Source of the DNA: a virus
DNA: 46,115 bases
Virus record (IMG/VR): IMGVR_UViG_3300007540_000021
Coordinates: 1-46,115 of that record
Strand: one strand, 5' to 3'
A model generated the notes under the pieces. It was not told the origin of the DNA and ran no database searches. It worked only from the letters and a program-made list of their open reading frames with translations. A program made the translations under genes and the position numbers. Below are positions 6,226 through 16,800 of the stretch, piece by piece; position 1 is the first letter of the stretch; each line of letters opens with the position of its first letter.

Positions 6226-8697
6226 ATGGCTAAATACGAACACTTAAAAATGTCCGGTAATTCGGGTAGACCCAACCCACTTGCCTCAACAGAAGAAAAA
6301 GAGACAGACGAGTATGGTCTAAAGATGGGAAAGCTTATTGAGCACGAATGGTTTTATATAAAATCAGACGGCGCTAACAATAACTATATGGACAAAAGAC
6401 AGAAGTTTGACAAATTGCGTAGATACGCGAGGGGAGAACACTCGACTGACTTACATAAAAAATTAATTACAGACGGCACAGATGGAGAATCATATACTAA
6501 CTATGATTTCCGTCCTATTCAAGTATTGCCTAAATTTATAAAACTAGTTGTTAATCAGATGCTAGAGCGTTTATATGAAATAGACGCTCAAGCTGTTGAT
6601 GGTATATCTCAAGGGTTAAGAGATGAATACAAAGAAATACTAGAAAGCGCAATGGTTAATAAAACCTTACTGCAAGACGCCAAAGACTTATTAGGTATTG
6701 ACTTAATGCCGGGAGAAGAGATACCGGATACACCGGAAGAATTAAATCTTCGTATGAGATTAGGTTATAAGCCTTCAATTGAAATAGCCATAGAAGAGGC
6801 TCTTAAATATACATTGGAGCTAAACGAATATGATGAAATACAAAAAAGATTACTTAAAGATTTAACAGAGATTGGAGTATGTGCCGTACATCACAGTACA
6901 GACCCCGTTAAAGGGATTGTTGTAGAAGAAGTAGACCCTGCTGATATGGTATGGGCTTACCCAACGAAAAGTAACTTTAGCAATGTAAACTATTTTGGTC
7001 ACGTAAAAAGAATGACTGTAAATGAGTTACAACGAATTGCGGGAAGAAAGTTTACTGATGAAGAGATATTGAACTTTAGGAACGTATCTCAAGATTGGCA
7101 AGGTTACAACCACATCTCAAATGAGTTTTGGTACAGAGGAGAAGATTTAACATCTTGGATGGTAGACGTATTATTCTTCACGTTCAAAACAAATAAAGTA
7201 GAAAGATACAAAAAGAAATATAGAAAAGACGGTTCTTTTGCTGTAACAAAAAAGCACTCCGAGTTTATGAAACCGGATAGCGTTAAAGAAAAAGAAGAGA
7301 AACAAGGTTATAAAGACTTTGACGTTTTAACAGAAGCAAGAGAAGTTTGGTATGAAGGAGCTTTGGTTTTAGGTAGTGAAGCTATCTTTAACTATGGTGA
7401 GTGTAAAAATATGGTTAGACCTAACGGCTACATCAGTAATAAGGTTTTATCAAACTATGTTGTTTACGCACCGGAATTATATCAAGGAAGAATACAATCT
7501 TTAGTAGAGAGAGTTATTCCGGATATTGACCAACTACAACAATTAAAAATAAAGATTCAACAATTTATAGCTAAGGCTAAACCTAATGGTGTTTATATTG
7601 ACATAGACGGATTAGATGAAATAGATTTAGGTAATGGCAATAGCCTTTCTGTATTAGAGTTAATTAGGTTCTACGATGATACTGGTAACCTTATTGGTAC
7701 ATCAAGAATGGCTGATGGTTCTATCCAAAATGGTAGAGCTATTCAAGAGCTTAACAATGGGCAGATTGCAGGATTAGAGCAATTAATGAACGCGTACAAT
7801 TTCTCTTTTAATTTATTGAGGGATTCTATTGGTATTGGACAAGGAGCAGATGCCACCTTACCACACCCCGACACTTCCGTAGGAGCTTTACAACAACAAC
7901 AAGTAAACTCTAACGTAGCAACTAGATACATATTGGAGTCTCAATTAAAGATGACACAATATCTAGCTAATGGTTTATCATTAAGATTAAAAGATATATT
8001 TAGATTCTCTAATTTAAGAAATGCGTATATCAATTCTATTGGTAAAATAAACGTTGATGTATTAGAATCGATAGGTAATTTACACTTACACGATTTTGGT
8101 ATTACTATTAGATTGAAGCCGGACGGACAAGAAAGAGCTATGCTAGAACAAAATATTCAAGCAGAGATTGCCCAAGGAGGTTTATCTACAACTGACGGTA
8201 TTGATATTAGAAAGATTGGCAATTTATCTTTAGCTAACGAAATGATTAAAGTTAGAAAGAACAAACATATCAAAGAGCAACAAGCTAGAGATTTAGAGAA
8301 GATAACTACTCAGTCAGAGAGTAATGCCCAAGCCGCTCAAGCCGCTTCACAAGTGAAACAACAAGAGATTCAACTCTCTACAAGTGGCAAAATGGAGGTA
8401 GAAAAAATCAAAGGACAAAATGATATAGCTAAGATTAACAGAGAGCTAGAGGCTAAGAAAGAGTTAATGGCACTTGAATACTTATATCAGACGGGTCTTG
8501 AAGAAGAAAAAGCCAAAGCATTAAAAGATAAAGATTCATATAAAGAAGACAGAAAAGACGATAGGCAAGCCGAAAGTGCTACGCAACAATCACAGATAAA
8601 AGCAGAAAGTAAGAAAGAAAAACCAACCCCAATAAACTTCAAATCAGCAAACTCTTCGATTACCGGGGAGCTAGGATTAGATGATTTTAGGGTATAA
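6226..8697 (+). CDS. Portal protein (crAss-like)
   Basis: 823 aa. It has the size, position (directly after TerL) and composition of a crAss-like portal. The N-terminal half has the clip/wing-type arrangement, including RPIQVLPKFIKLVVNQMLER near residue 96, close to the conserved PKFV-x-VVN-M-ERL phrase of crAss-like portals. A helical stem and crown follow. Residues from about 690 to 790 are Gln/Lys/Glu-rich coiled coil (the barrel region), and the C-terminus is low in complexity (KAESKKEKPTP). The portal dodecamer forms the DNA channel at the capsid vertex. Downstream, a TAnnTTTG promoter separates it from the scaffold and capsid genes. Confidence 0.85.
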   Translation: MAKYEHLKMSGNSGRPNPLASTEEKETDEYGLKMGKLIEHEWFYIKSDGANNNYMDKRQKFDKLRRYARGEHSTDLHKKLITDGTDGESYTNYDFRPIQVLPKFIKLVVNQMLERLYEIDAQAVDGISQGLRDEYKEILESAMVNKTLLQDAKDLLGIDLMPGEEIPDTPEELNLRMRLGYKPSIEIAIEEALKYTLELNEYDEIQKRLLKDLTEIGVCAVHHSTDPVKGIVVEEVDPADMVWAYPTKSNFSNVNYFGHVKRMTVNELQRIAGRKFTDEEILNFRNVSQDWQGYNHISNEFWYRGEDLTSWMVDVLFFTFKTNKVERYKKKYRKDGSFAVTKKHSEFMKPDSVKEKEEKQGYKDFDVLTEAREVWYEGALVLGSEAIFNYGECKNMVRPNGYISNKVLSNYVVYAPELYQGRIQSLVERVIPDIDQLQQLKIKIQQFIAKAKPNGVYIDIDGLDEIDLGNGNSLSVLELIRFYDDTGNLIGTSRMADGSIQNGRAIQELNNGQIAGLEQLMNAYNFSFNLLRDSIGIGQGADATLPHPDTSVGALQQQQVNSNVATRYILESQLKMTQYLANGLSLRLKDIFRFSNLRNAYINSIGKINVDVLESIGNLHLHDFGITIRLKPDGQERAMLEQNIQAEIAQGGLSTTDGIDIRKIGNLSLANEMIKVRKNKHIKEQQARDLEKITTQSESNAQAAQAASQVKQQEIQLSTSGKMEVEKIKGQNDIAKINRELEAKKELMALEYLYQTGLEEEKAKALKDKDSYKEDRKDDRQAESATQQSQIKAESKKEKPTPINFKSANSSITGELGLDDFRV

Positions 8698-8720
8698 AAA
8701 AAGTGTATAGATTTTATTAC

Positions 8721-8728
8721 TAAATTTG
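8721..8728 (+). promoter_or_regulatory. Bacteroidota-type -7 element (TAAATTTG) before scaffold and capsid genes
   Basis: TAAATTTG in the 62-base gap between portal and scaffold, 31 bases before the ATG at 8760. No good -33 element is visible. An extra promoter here would raise scaffold and capsid output above terminase and portal. Confidence 0.5.
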
Positions 8729-8759
8729 TACTGAATTAAATCTAACTAAAAATAACGTA

Positions 8760-9932
8760 ATGGCAAGACTAGGACAAAATAGGAACAAAAACCTAACTAG
8801 AGCCAATTCCATTATCTCGGATATGCAAGGTGAGGAGACTACTCCCCCTACGCCACCGGTAGACGGAATTGAGACAGAAGAAACAATTAAAACAACACCA
8901 CCGGTAGTAGAGGTAACTCCACCGGTAGTAGAAGATACACCACCCGTGGTTGTACCACCGACAGAGGATAGCGCACCTCCGACAGTAGAAACACCGCCCG
9001 TGGCAGAGCCGGAAGCTCCAAACACATTGCTGACAGACGATGTAATTTTTGAAAAACTTAGCGAGACGCTAGGGAGAGAAGTAAAAAGTTACGATGACTT
9101 GAAGCCGAAAGAAGTTCAACTCGACGAAGAGGTGAAACAGCTTTTAGAGTGGAAAGAGAAGACGGGTCTAAGTCTATCAAAATGGACAGACTTTAATAAA
9201 GATTTCTCTAAGATGGGAGATTTGGATGTAGCTAGAGAGATTTTAGCTGACAAGTATCCGGATTTTACGGAAGAGGAATTGGAGTACACTATGAAAGGTT
9301 ATGTGTATGATGAATTAGAAGATGATGAGTCAGACAGAATAGCCAAGAGTATTGCACTAAAGAAGTTTGCCAAAGAAGGTAGAGAGACACTTGAACAAAA
9401 TAAGATTAACTTTTTAGAAAGTCAACCTAAAAGTTCATTGTCAGTTGAAGAGAAAGAGTTATTAGACTACGCTAAAACTGTAAAACAGAATGAGGCAAGT
9501 TTAAAAGACAAAAATGTAGCCTATCAAAACTCTTTGAAAGAAGCATCTCTGAAACTACAAGCTATTAATTTAGACCTAGGAGAAGGTCTTACGATTAAGC
9601 ATAACGTCGCACAAGAATCAACAAAAGACCTTGTGGACTACATCAATACTATGCCGGAATGGTATAAGGAAGATGGAAGTTTTAATCACGAGAACATTGC
9701 TAGGGATACTTATAAGCTTAAAAACTTTGATACGATTATTAAATCGGCATTTGAGCAAGGGAAAAATTATGCTATTGAAGGCAAAATTAGAGAGAATAAT
9801 AACATCTCTTTAGACCCAAGTGCGATTAACCAAGATAATCAGACAAGGGAACAAGGGAACATAAAAGAAGTTGTGACCAATTTAACGGGTAAAAACTCTT
9901 CTAAGTTCAGATTTAGAAAAAGTAAAAAATAA
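8760..9932 (+). CDS. Putative scaffold protein with Pro-rich N-terminus
   Basis: 390 aa between portal and major capsid, where tailed phages keep the scaffold (or scaffold-protease). Residues about 25-90 are a Pro/Val/Thr/Glu-rich repeat built on TPPVVE-like units (for example TPPVVEVTPPVVEDTPPV). The remaining 300 residues are highly charged and helical, with coiled-coil stretches (EEKELLDYAKTVKQNEASL) and a very basic C-terminus (KFRFRKSKK) that could bind the inner capsid surface. No Ser/His/Asp protease signature is visible. Function is inferred from position and composition. Confidence 0.65.
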   Translation: MARLGQNRNKNLTRANSIISDMQGEETTPPTPPVDGIETEETIKTTPPVVEVTPPVVEDTPPVVVPPTEDSAPPTVETPPVAEPEAPNTLLTDDVIFEKLSETLGREVKSYDDLKPKEVQLDEEVKQLLEWKEKTGLSLSKWTDFNKDFSKMGDLDVAREILADKYPDFTEEELEYTMKGYVYDELEDDESDRIAKSIALKKFAKEGRETLEQNKINFLESQPKSSLSVEEKELLDYAKTVKQNEASLKDKNVAYQNSLKEASLKLQAINLDLGEGLTIKHNVAQESTKDLVDYINTMPEWYKEDGSFNHENIARDTYKLKNFDTIIKSAFEQGKNYAIEGKIRENNNISLDPSAINQDNQTREQGNIKEVVTNLTGKNSSKFRFRKSKK

Positions 9933-9960
9933 ATAATTAACATTTTTAAAACACAAATAA

Positions 9961-11301
9961 ATGGCATTAGCAACAACCCCTGCTCCGTCTTTTACGCCTA
10001 GCGCAATTAAAAAAGCTACGCAAGAGAATTATATCGATATTTTCGATTACACTTCTCAGTATAAGCCGGATGCATATGAAGAATTAATATCTATCTATGG
10101 AGACCAATCTCTTATGGGTATGTTATTTGAATTAGGCTCGGAAGAAGCAATTTCTTCTGACCAATACATTTGGACTGAAAAAGGTCGTTTACACACAGCA
10201 TACACAGATGTAGCTCGTAGTGGAAATGATTTCACGAAAAATGGACACGTTTACCGTGTAGGTGAAGTAGTAGCTTGTAGTGGTAATGGAGCGTTCCAAT
10301 TAGGGCGTATCACAGCCGTAACAGCAAATACTTTCACAGCCGTACCTTACAAAGCGGCAGGATGGTTAGTAGGAACAACCGCAATTAAAACTTTCATCTC
10401 TCACTCTGAATTCGCTAAGAATACAGAAGGAATGGACGGAAGCTTAGAGACTGACTTTACAGTACTTAACAACAAGACTATCATATTCAAGGATAACTAC
10501 ATCGCTAGTGGTTCTGATGTGACACAAGATTCTTGGGTTAAGACTGACAACGGAGGTTTTGTTTGGTTCTTACAATCAGAATTAGATGGACGTAGACGAT
10601 TCGAAGATAGAATCGAAATGGGTCTATTATTAGGAAATGAAGCAGAAGCAGGCTCGGGAGCGGCTGCCGCAGGATTTGAAGGTTCAGAAGGACTTTTCGA
10701 ATCAGTAAGAACTCGTGGAAACGTGTTTGACGGTTTAGCAACAACTCTTGCTAACTTTGATTCAATCTTAAAGAGATTTGACCAACAAGGTAAGATTAAG
10801 GAATATATGTTCTTCGTGGACAGAGACCAATCTTTAGCTATTGATGACCTTTTAGGTTCATTGAACGCAGGATATAGTGGTGGTATTTCTTACGGAATGT
10901 TTGACAATGATGAGCAAATGGCTGTAAACTTAGGTTTCACCGGGTTCAGAAGAGGTTCTTATAACTTCTACAAGTCAGATTGGAAATTACTTAACGACCC
11001 TACATTATTAGGAGCAGTATTGCCTGCTGATGGTAAAGTACGTGGATTGTTAGTACCTTACGGAGACAAAGAAGTTTACGATGGTTCAAGTTCAAACGCT
11101 GACAGAATTGTTCGTCCTTACTTATCTATCAAGTATAGAGTTAAAGGTGAAGAGAACAGACGTCACAAAACTTGGATTACCGGTTCAGTTGGAACATCAG
11201 TACCTACGGATACTAATGACCATATGAGAGTAAACCATTTGGCTGACAGAGGTGTTTGTACTATTGGTGCAAATAACTTTATGATTTTCGAAGGAGCATA
11301 A
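9961..11301 (+). CDS. Major capsid protein (crAss-like, HK97 fold expected)
   Basis: 446 aa. The N-terminus has YEELISIYGDQSLMGMLFELGSEEA split across the conserved crAss-like capsid start, followed by QYIWTEKGRLHTAY, a phrase I recognise from crAss-like major capsid proteins. The middle shows an Ala/Gly-rich insert (GSGAAAAGFEGSEG) and the C-terminus is beta-rich with RPYLSIKYRVKG. It assembles the icosahedral shell around the scaffold. Codon use is richer in CGT arginine than neighbouring genes, as expected for the most highly expressed protein. A strong hairpin terminator follows 14 bases downstream. Confidence 0.88.
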   Translation: MALATTPAPSFTPSAIKKATQENYIDIFDYTSQYKPDAYEELISIYGDQSLMGMLFELGSEEAISSDQYIWTEKGRLHTAYTDVARSGNDFTKNGHVYRVGEVVACSGNGAFQLGRITAVTANTFTAVPYKAAGWLVGTTAIKTFISHSEFAKNTEGMDGSLETDFTVLNNKTIIFKDNYIASGSDVTQDSWVKTDNGGFVWFLQSELDGRRRFEDRIEMGLLLGNEAEAGSGAAAAGFEGSEGLFESVRTRGNVFDGLATTLANFDSILKRFDQQGKIKEYMFFVDRDQSLAIDDLLGSLNAGYSGGISYGMFDNDEQMAVNLGFTGFRRGSYNFYKSDWKLLNDPTLLGAVLPADGKVRGLLVPYGDKEVYDGSSSNADRIVRPYLSIKYRVKGEENRRHKTWITGSVGTSVPTDTNDHMRVNHLADRGVCTIGANNFMIFEGA

Positions 11302-11314
11302 TCATAATCACACT

Positions 11315-11343
11315 AAGGGGAGGGTACAGCTCTCCCCTTTTTT
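11315..11343 (+). terminator. Rho-independent terminator after the capsid gene
   Basis: AAGGGGAG (11315-11322), loop GGTACAGCT, CTCCCCTT (11332-11339), then further T residues. A perfect 8-bp stem with a T run, the strongest terminator in the left arm. Confidence 0.85.
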
Positions 11344-11374
11344 ATATTATAAATCAAATTAAATTAAAACAAAG

Positions 11375-12190
11375 ATGGCAACAAAAGCAAAAGCTTCTGA
11401 AAAAGAAGTAGTTACTACGGTAGCAAAAAAGAAAAGGGTTTTAGAACCAAAGGAGTACAGACTTATTAAGTACCAACCCCTAACTTTCGAGTTAAAAACC
11501 GGTAGAGATAATGACTTAATTATCTTTGACGAATTAGAAGAAACTAACAGAGCTATTAGACATTGCAAGAATGAGAAATCAATCTTTGTAGATGAACAAT
11601 CTAAACAAGCAGTAGTTAGTAATATTATATTTATTAATGGATTCTTGTTTACAGAAGCTAAGGACGTAATCACTCAAGACTTTCTTGATGTACACCCTAG
11701 TAATGGCGTTCTATTTGAAGCTATTGATGATGCGGCTGACGCTAAGGATATGGTGGATTGGGAAGAATTAGTCCTTGATATTAAACACGCTATTAGACAA
11801 AAAGCAAAAGAACCAAACGGTATTGAAACACTTAGGATTTTAGTGTCTGTTATTAATAGCGACCCATCGGGTGCGGCTAAAATGGAAATAGACGAATTGA
11901 AGAATGAGTTGTACGATGCAGTAAATGTTAATCCTTCAAGATTTTGTAATGAAGAAGGGGAGGTAACAGTATTTGATGATTCAGATATTACACGTATGGC
12001 TATTGCACAGCAAGCTTTCTTATCGGGAGTTATTACAATCTCAGCAGACTCTCGTAGAGTTATTTGGGGAGATAATAAAGCCACGATATGTAACATACCT
12101 TTAGGTAAGAACGCGACACAGTACTTCTCTCAGTTCTTAGAGACAGAAGAAGGAATGACTGTTATGCGAGAAATTGATAAACGCTCTTAG
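11375..12190 (+). CDS. Conserved structural candidate downstream of capsid
   Basis: 271 aa, no recognised domain. The N-terminus is basic and Ala/Lys-rich (MATKAKASEKEVVTTVAKKKR). A beta-rich section follows (YRLIKYQPLTFELKTGR), then a mostly helical, acidic C-terminal half (LKNELYDAVN, FSQFLETEEGMTVMREI). In Bacteroidota podovirus-like genomes a similar-sized gene often sits here and is linked to head completion or capsid decoration. The gene lies between two terminators, giving it its own transcription unit or read-through expression. Function not established. Confidence 0.6.
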   Translation: MATKAKASEKEVVTTVAKKKRVLEPKEYRLIKYQPLTFELKTGRDNDLIIFDELEETNRAIRHCKNEKSIFVDEQSKQAVVSNIIFINGFLFTEAKDVITQDFLDVHPSNGVLFEAIDDAADAKDMVDWEELVLDIKHAIRQKAKEPNGIETLRILVSVINSDPSGAAKMEIDELKNELYDAVNVNPSRFCNEEGEVTVFDDSDITRMAIAQQAFLSGVITISADSRRVIWGDNKATICNIPLGKNATQYFSQFLETEEGMTVMREIDKRS

Positions 12191-12211
12191 AAAGGAGTAA
12201 ATTAGTAAGAA

Positions 12212-12241
12212 GGGGTTACAGAAATGTAGCTCCTTTTTTTT
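12212..12241 (+). terminator. Rho-independent terminator
   Basis: GGGGTTAC (12212-12219), loop AGAAAT, GTAGCTCC (12226-12233), then eight T. The 8-bp stem includes two G-U pairs, so it works only in the + strand transcript. Confidence 0.75.
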
Positions 12242-12244
12242 ATG

Positions 12245-12252
12245 TATATTTG
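12245..12252 (+). promoter_or_regulatory. Bacteroidota-type -7 element (TATATTTG)
   Basis: TATATTTG begins three bases after the preceding terminator's T run and 25 bases before the ATG at 12270. It likely starts the connector and tail operon (12270-19117). Confidence 0.55.
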
Positions 12253-12269
12253 TATAAATAAAACACGCA

Positions 12270-12959
12270 ATGATAGATTTAATTTTCCAAGTGGTGAAGA
12301 CCATAGCAAATAAAGAACTTAGGGGTAATCTAACCCCTGCGGAATTTAATTTCTTAGGTACACAAGCCCAAAACAAGATTTTTAGAGAATACTTTATAGA
12401 GATAGAGAAACAGCAGTATAAAGAGAACAGAGGATATGGTGGAATAGGTCTAGCAAATATGCCTATTAAAACTAGAGAGAAGGTAGACATCTTTTCTAAA
12501 TCAGCAACTTTAACTTATGATACTGATAAATTTGTATTACCTTCTGATTTATATCACATAAAGCAGAGAGGTATATTATACAATTCAACAGTAGTAGATG
12601 AAGGACAACAATCTCGTTCAGCATTTAAACAATCATCTAAGACTGCATCAAGCACAACATTTCCTCAATATCATAGGGAAGGGAATAACATTATAATCAC
12701 GCCTATCACAATAATAGCCAATGTAACTTGTAAGTACATCAGACAGCCACTAGCGCCAAAGTGGACTTACAATATTGTATTGGGTTCAGAGTTATTTGAT
12801 AATACAGCAAATGATTTTCAAGATTTTGAATTACACCCTTCGGAAATGGACAAGCTTGCTATGGAGATTTTATCTTTAATTGGAATAAACATAAGAGATT
12901 TACAAGTAATCAACTACGCAGAAGGTATCAAGAAAGCGGAAGAAGTTAAAAACGGATAA
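12270..12959 (+). CDS. Head-tail connector / ring-type protein
   Basis: 229 aa. The N-terminus (VVKTIANKELRGNLTPAEFNFL, then AQNKIFREYF) follows the widespread Bacteroidota phage pattern in which a helical start with NK-E-x-G-x-(L/I)-(T/S)-P-x-EFN-L precedes an aromatic-rich stretch. The middle is beta (LPSDLYHIKQRGILYN) and the C-terminus helical (LHPSEMDKLAMEILSLIGI), ending in basic and acidic residues. In crAss-like phages similar proteins form a ring between portal and tail; that assignment is by pattern and position. It heads a tightly packed operon, and the next gene begins 2 bases after its stop. Confidence 0.65.
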   Translation: MIDLIFQVVKTIANKELRGNLTPAEFNFLGTQAQNKIFREYFIEIEKQQYKENRGYGGIGLANMPIKTREKVDIFSKSATLTYDTDKFVLPSDLYHIKQRGILYNSTVVDEGQQSRSAFKQSSKTASSTTFPQYHREGNNIIITPITIIANVTCKYIRQPLAPKWTYNIVLGSELFDNTANDFQDFELHPSEMDKLAMEILSLIGINIRDLQVINYAEGIKKAEEVKNG

Positions 12960-12961
12960 TA

Positions 12962-13828
12962 ATGGCAATACAAAACTTTACAGATTTAGATTTATATTAT
13001 GGAGATGACTCACAATGGGGTAATCATCAGTACATAACAATTAAGGATTTAGTCAATGACTTCTTATTTTCACAAACAGATGATTCATATGTTGCCAATG
13101 TGGATGTAGACTTAGTTGTTTACCACGCAAAAAGAGCTGTACAAGAATTATACTTTGACGTAGTTAATGAGGTAATATCAATAGAACTAGATTTAAACCC
13201 TTCTTTTATTATACCATTACCACACGATTACATTCAGTATGTGCAAATATCTTGGGTAGACCTCAACGGTAGAAAACACCCAATGGCGATTGACAACAGA
13301 AGTAATTTAGCACAAGCTTATTTACAAGACAACAACTACGATTATTTATATGATGTAGACGGAGACATCTTACAAGGTTCTCACGCACAAGATATGATAG
13401 CCGATGGAGGTGAGACCAATTACTTAGATGCGGGAACAGTATCAAACGAAAGAGGAGCGCCCTCATTTAATTTAGACCGCTCTAAAGTATTTAAGAATGG
13501 CTCATACGTAATTGATAAAGAAAGAGGTATCATACAGTTTTCATCTTCTGTACAAGGAAGAACTATTGTTTTAGATTATATCTCTGACGGATTATTCCAA
13601 AGAGCTGATAGTGACATAAGAATACACAAGTTCGCTGAGGACGCGGCTTACGAGTATATCTATTGGATGCTAGTTAAAAGAAATAAAAACGTACCACGTA
13701 ACGAGAAAGAGGGAGCAAGAAGAGATTGGTTCAACTCTCGTAGAGTAGCTAAAAGAAGAATCAAGCCTATTAGGTATGAGGAAATCAGACAAGTTATGAA
13801 AAGTGGCAGTAAAATGATAAAAGACTAA
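12962..13828 (+). CDS. Tail tubular / P22 gp4-like ring protein
   Basis: 288 aa. An N-terminal helical region (VDLVVYHAKRAVQELYFDVV) is followed by a beta core with FIIPLPHDYIQYVQISWVD, then VIDKERGIIQFSSSVQG. A very basic C-terminal helix follows (RRDWFNSRRVAKRRIKPIRY). This order (helix, PLP-x-DY-x-x-Y phrase, D-G-I-F/Q segment, basic tail) matches the adaptor or tail tubular proteins of crAss-like and P22-like podoviruses, which dock under the portal. The basic tail may face DNA or portal. It sits between the other ring protein and the stabilization protein, as expected. Confidence 0.7.
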   Translation: MAIQNFTDLDLYYGDDSQWGNHQYITIKDLVNDFLFSQTDDSYVANVDVDLVVYHAKRAVQELYFDVVNEVISIELDLNPSFIIPLPHDYIQYVQISWVDLNGRKHPMAIDNRSNLAQAYLQDNNYDYLYDVDGDILQGSHAQDMIADGGETNYLDAGTVSNERGAPSFNLDRSKVFKNGSYVIDKERGIIQFSSSVQGRTIVLDYISDGLFQRADSDIRIHKFAEDAAYEYIYWMLVKRNKNVPRNEKEGARRDWFNSRRVAKRRIKPIRYEEIRQVMKSGSKMIKD

Positions 13829-13831
13829 AAG

Positions 13832-16800
13832 ATGCCGGAAATTAAGAACACTTTCGTCGGGTCTAAAATGGATAAAGACACGGACTCAAGATTACTTCCC
13901 GAGGGTTCATATCGCGATGCATTAAACTTTAGAGTAGGTAACTCTGAGTCAAGTGACGCTGGAGCAGGAGAAAACTCTTTGAGTAATAGAAAACTTACTA
14001 ACCTAACGATGGGGGCTAATCCTATCACAATAGGTATGTTTGGTGATGAGTTCGAAGAAAAAATATATTGGTTTGTAAAAACTGATACGGGTAATTACGT
14101 ATTTGAATGGGATAACGTGAACGCTATCGCATCCTACGTGCTTATTGATACTCGTATAGGAGATGCAAACGTACTTAACTTTGACGAAGATTATTTAATT
14201 ACGGGAGTAAACGTATTAATAGATTCAGATAATGGAAACAGATATTTATTTTGGACTGATGGATTAAATCAACCAAGACAGATAAATATTGAAAGAGCCA
14301 AGTCTTATGGGGAGAATGGTTTTGGGCAAGAAGAGATAAGCTTGTACAAAGCGCCTCCATCAGCTCCACCTACAATAACATTAACAGACACAGCAACAGA
14401 CGAAGAGAATAACTTAGAAGAGAAGTTCTTAACATTCTCATACAGATATAAGTACCTTGACGGTGAGTATAGTGCATTATCCCCTTTTACAGATTTTGCA
14501 TTTAGACCTAAAACATTCTTCTACGATTACTCAATTTCATCTAACGAATCAATGATTAACAGATTTAGTGCTGTTGATATTGCATTTAATACGGGTAGCG
14601 ATTTAGTAAAAGAAATAGAAATAGTATTTAAAGAGTCGGGTTCAAACGCAGTTTATGCTATTGAATCTTTTAGTAAAGGTAATAAGGGGTGGTCTGACAA
14701 CACAACAGTTTCCTTCTTATACTCTAACTCTAAAATAAAAAGGGTATTAAGCACAGATGAGTTAAATAGATTATATGACAATGTACCTCTTGTAGCTTAT
14801 GCACAAGAGATGATTGGCAATAGAATACTATTTGCTAACTATAAAGAAAATATAAATTTATTAGGAGCTGACGGAGATAAGATTCAAGTTGACCTAACCG
14901 TAAGCAAAGTTTCAACAGCTATTGTAGAGGGAGTGCCAACTGAAACTATGCGAACTAATAGAGATTACGAAATAGGAATAGCCTACTTATATGGTGGGGG
15001 TAGATTGACTACGCCACTAACAAGTGAGGGTAACACGCTATACATTAGAAACTCAGAGGCTATAAACAAGAATCAACTTAAAGTTGTAGTAGCTAATGAA
15101 GCCCCCGCACTTGCAGAGGGGTTTAGGTTTTTTATCAAGCAGTCTAAAACTGACTATGACACCATTATCCCCACACTATTCTACCGAGATGGGGTCTATG
15201 TTTGGATTAAACTAGAAGCTAATGAGGCAAGTAAAATAAATGAGGGTGAGTTTATATATGTTAAAGCTGATTCGGGCTCTATACTAACCAATGTTGTTCA
15301 AACAAAAGTACTAGAGATAAAGACACAAGATAGAAACTTCTTAGAGGATGCGGGTGTAACAGAGACAAAACAACTACAAGGAACTTACTTTAGAGTAAAG
15401 CCAATAGCCTTTAGAATTAATGAAGAGGATTTTGATTTATATGAATACGCTGGGTATGATAACACTAGAAATAGGTATAATGACCCAATTAGGTATTTAG
15501 GGGGGTCGTCTTTTAGTTATGTAGAAGATGCAATAGCTTACGGACTAACTGCAACTGACGACATGGTTGTCACCCCTGCAATAACTTATACCGGACTATT
15601 AGATGTTAGGTATAAAATAGAAATAGATACAATAGGAACACCCGATACTTTTAAGTGGAGTAAAGATGACGGAGCAACTTTTGAAGCCCTTGCCGTTCCG
15701 ATTACGGGGGCAACTCAAGCATTAGATGACGGCATTGAAATTACATTTGGAACTACCACGGGTCATGATATAGATGATTACTGGGTAGTCAGTGCGAAAT
15801 CTAGCTCTGATAATAATCTTGGGGGTAATGAAAACTCAAAAGCATACGCTATATATAAAGGAATAACAGAGTTAGATACTAACGGAGAACAAGACGTAAT
15901 AGAAGGTGGGGCTAGAATAACTATTGTTTATCAAGAAACGGGAGAAGGGAATATATCTATAGAGAAAAATTATATATCTTCTCGTAGATATGCTAATATA
16001 GAAGAGTGGTTTTATGGGGATAACATACAGCCGGACTTAGGGATAGTAGATAGTAGAGTTTGGTTTAGAAGAGGTAGCGTAGGCACAACGGGAGCGGCTA
16101 GTTTTATTACAATAGATAAGGCTCAACAAATGAATATGATAATAATATCTCTAAACACACAAAACAGTGATGGAGATAATATTATAAAAGTATATCCTAG
16201 ATTAACTATATTCCAATCAGAGAATGATATCATATTTGAAACTAAGCCAGTTGATGATAACTTAGATATATTCTATGAGATAGGTAAAACATATTCTGTT
16301 TCCAATGGGTTACATTTAGCTAATGGTGCTAGCGATATTAGTCAAACATCATCTGTTAGTGGTGAATTTGTATTAGACATATTTAATTCATTTGCTTGGG
16401 GCAATGCTTTTGAGAGCTACAAAATAAAAGATTTATTCAACGCCAAGACTATGAAGATGGACACAAGACCGTCTTCACCTATTGAAGACTACAAACAAAA
16501 TTATAGAATATCTTCAATTACGTATAGTGGGGTATTTGAACAAACAACTGGGGTAAATGCCCTAAATGAATTTAATTTATCATTAGCCAATTACAAAGAT
16601 TTAGATGATACATATGGTAAAATTAAAAAGTTATACTCTAGGGATAATGATATTATTTCATTCCAAGAGGATAAAATCGTTAAAGTACTATTCAATAAAT
16701 CTGTTTTATACAATGCAGACGGTAGTGGTAATGTAAGCCAAACAATAGATGTGTTGGGGCAAGAGATTCCTTATGCGGGAGAATATGGTATAAGTGATAA

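Noticed and set aside
8720-9025. 101-aa Gly/Ser/Thr-rich reverse ORF opposite the scaffold gene
   Set aside because: It is the mirror image of the Pro/Val repeat of the scaffold candidate; its repetitive composition is an artefact of that repeat.
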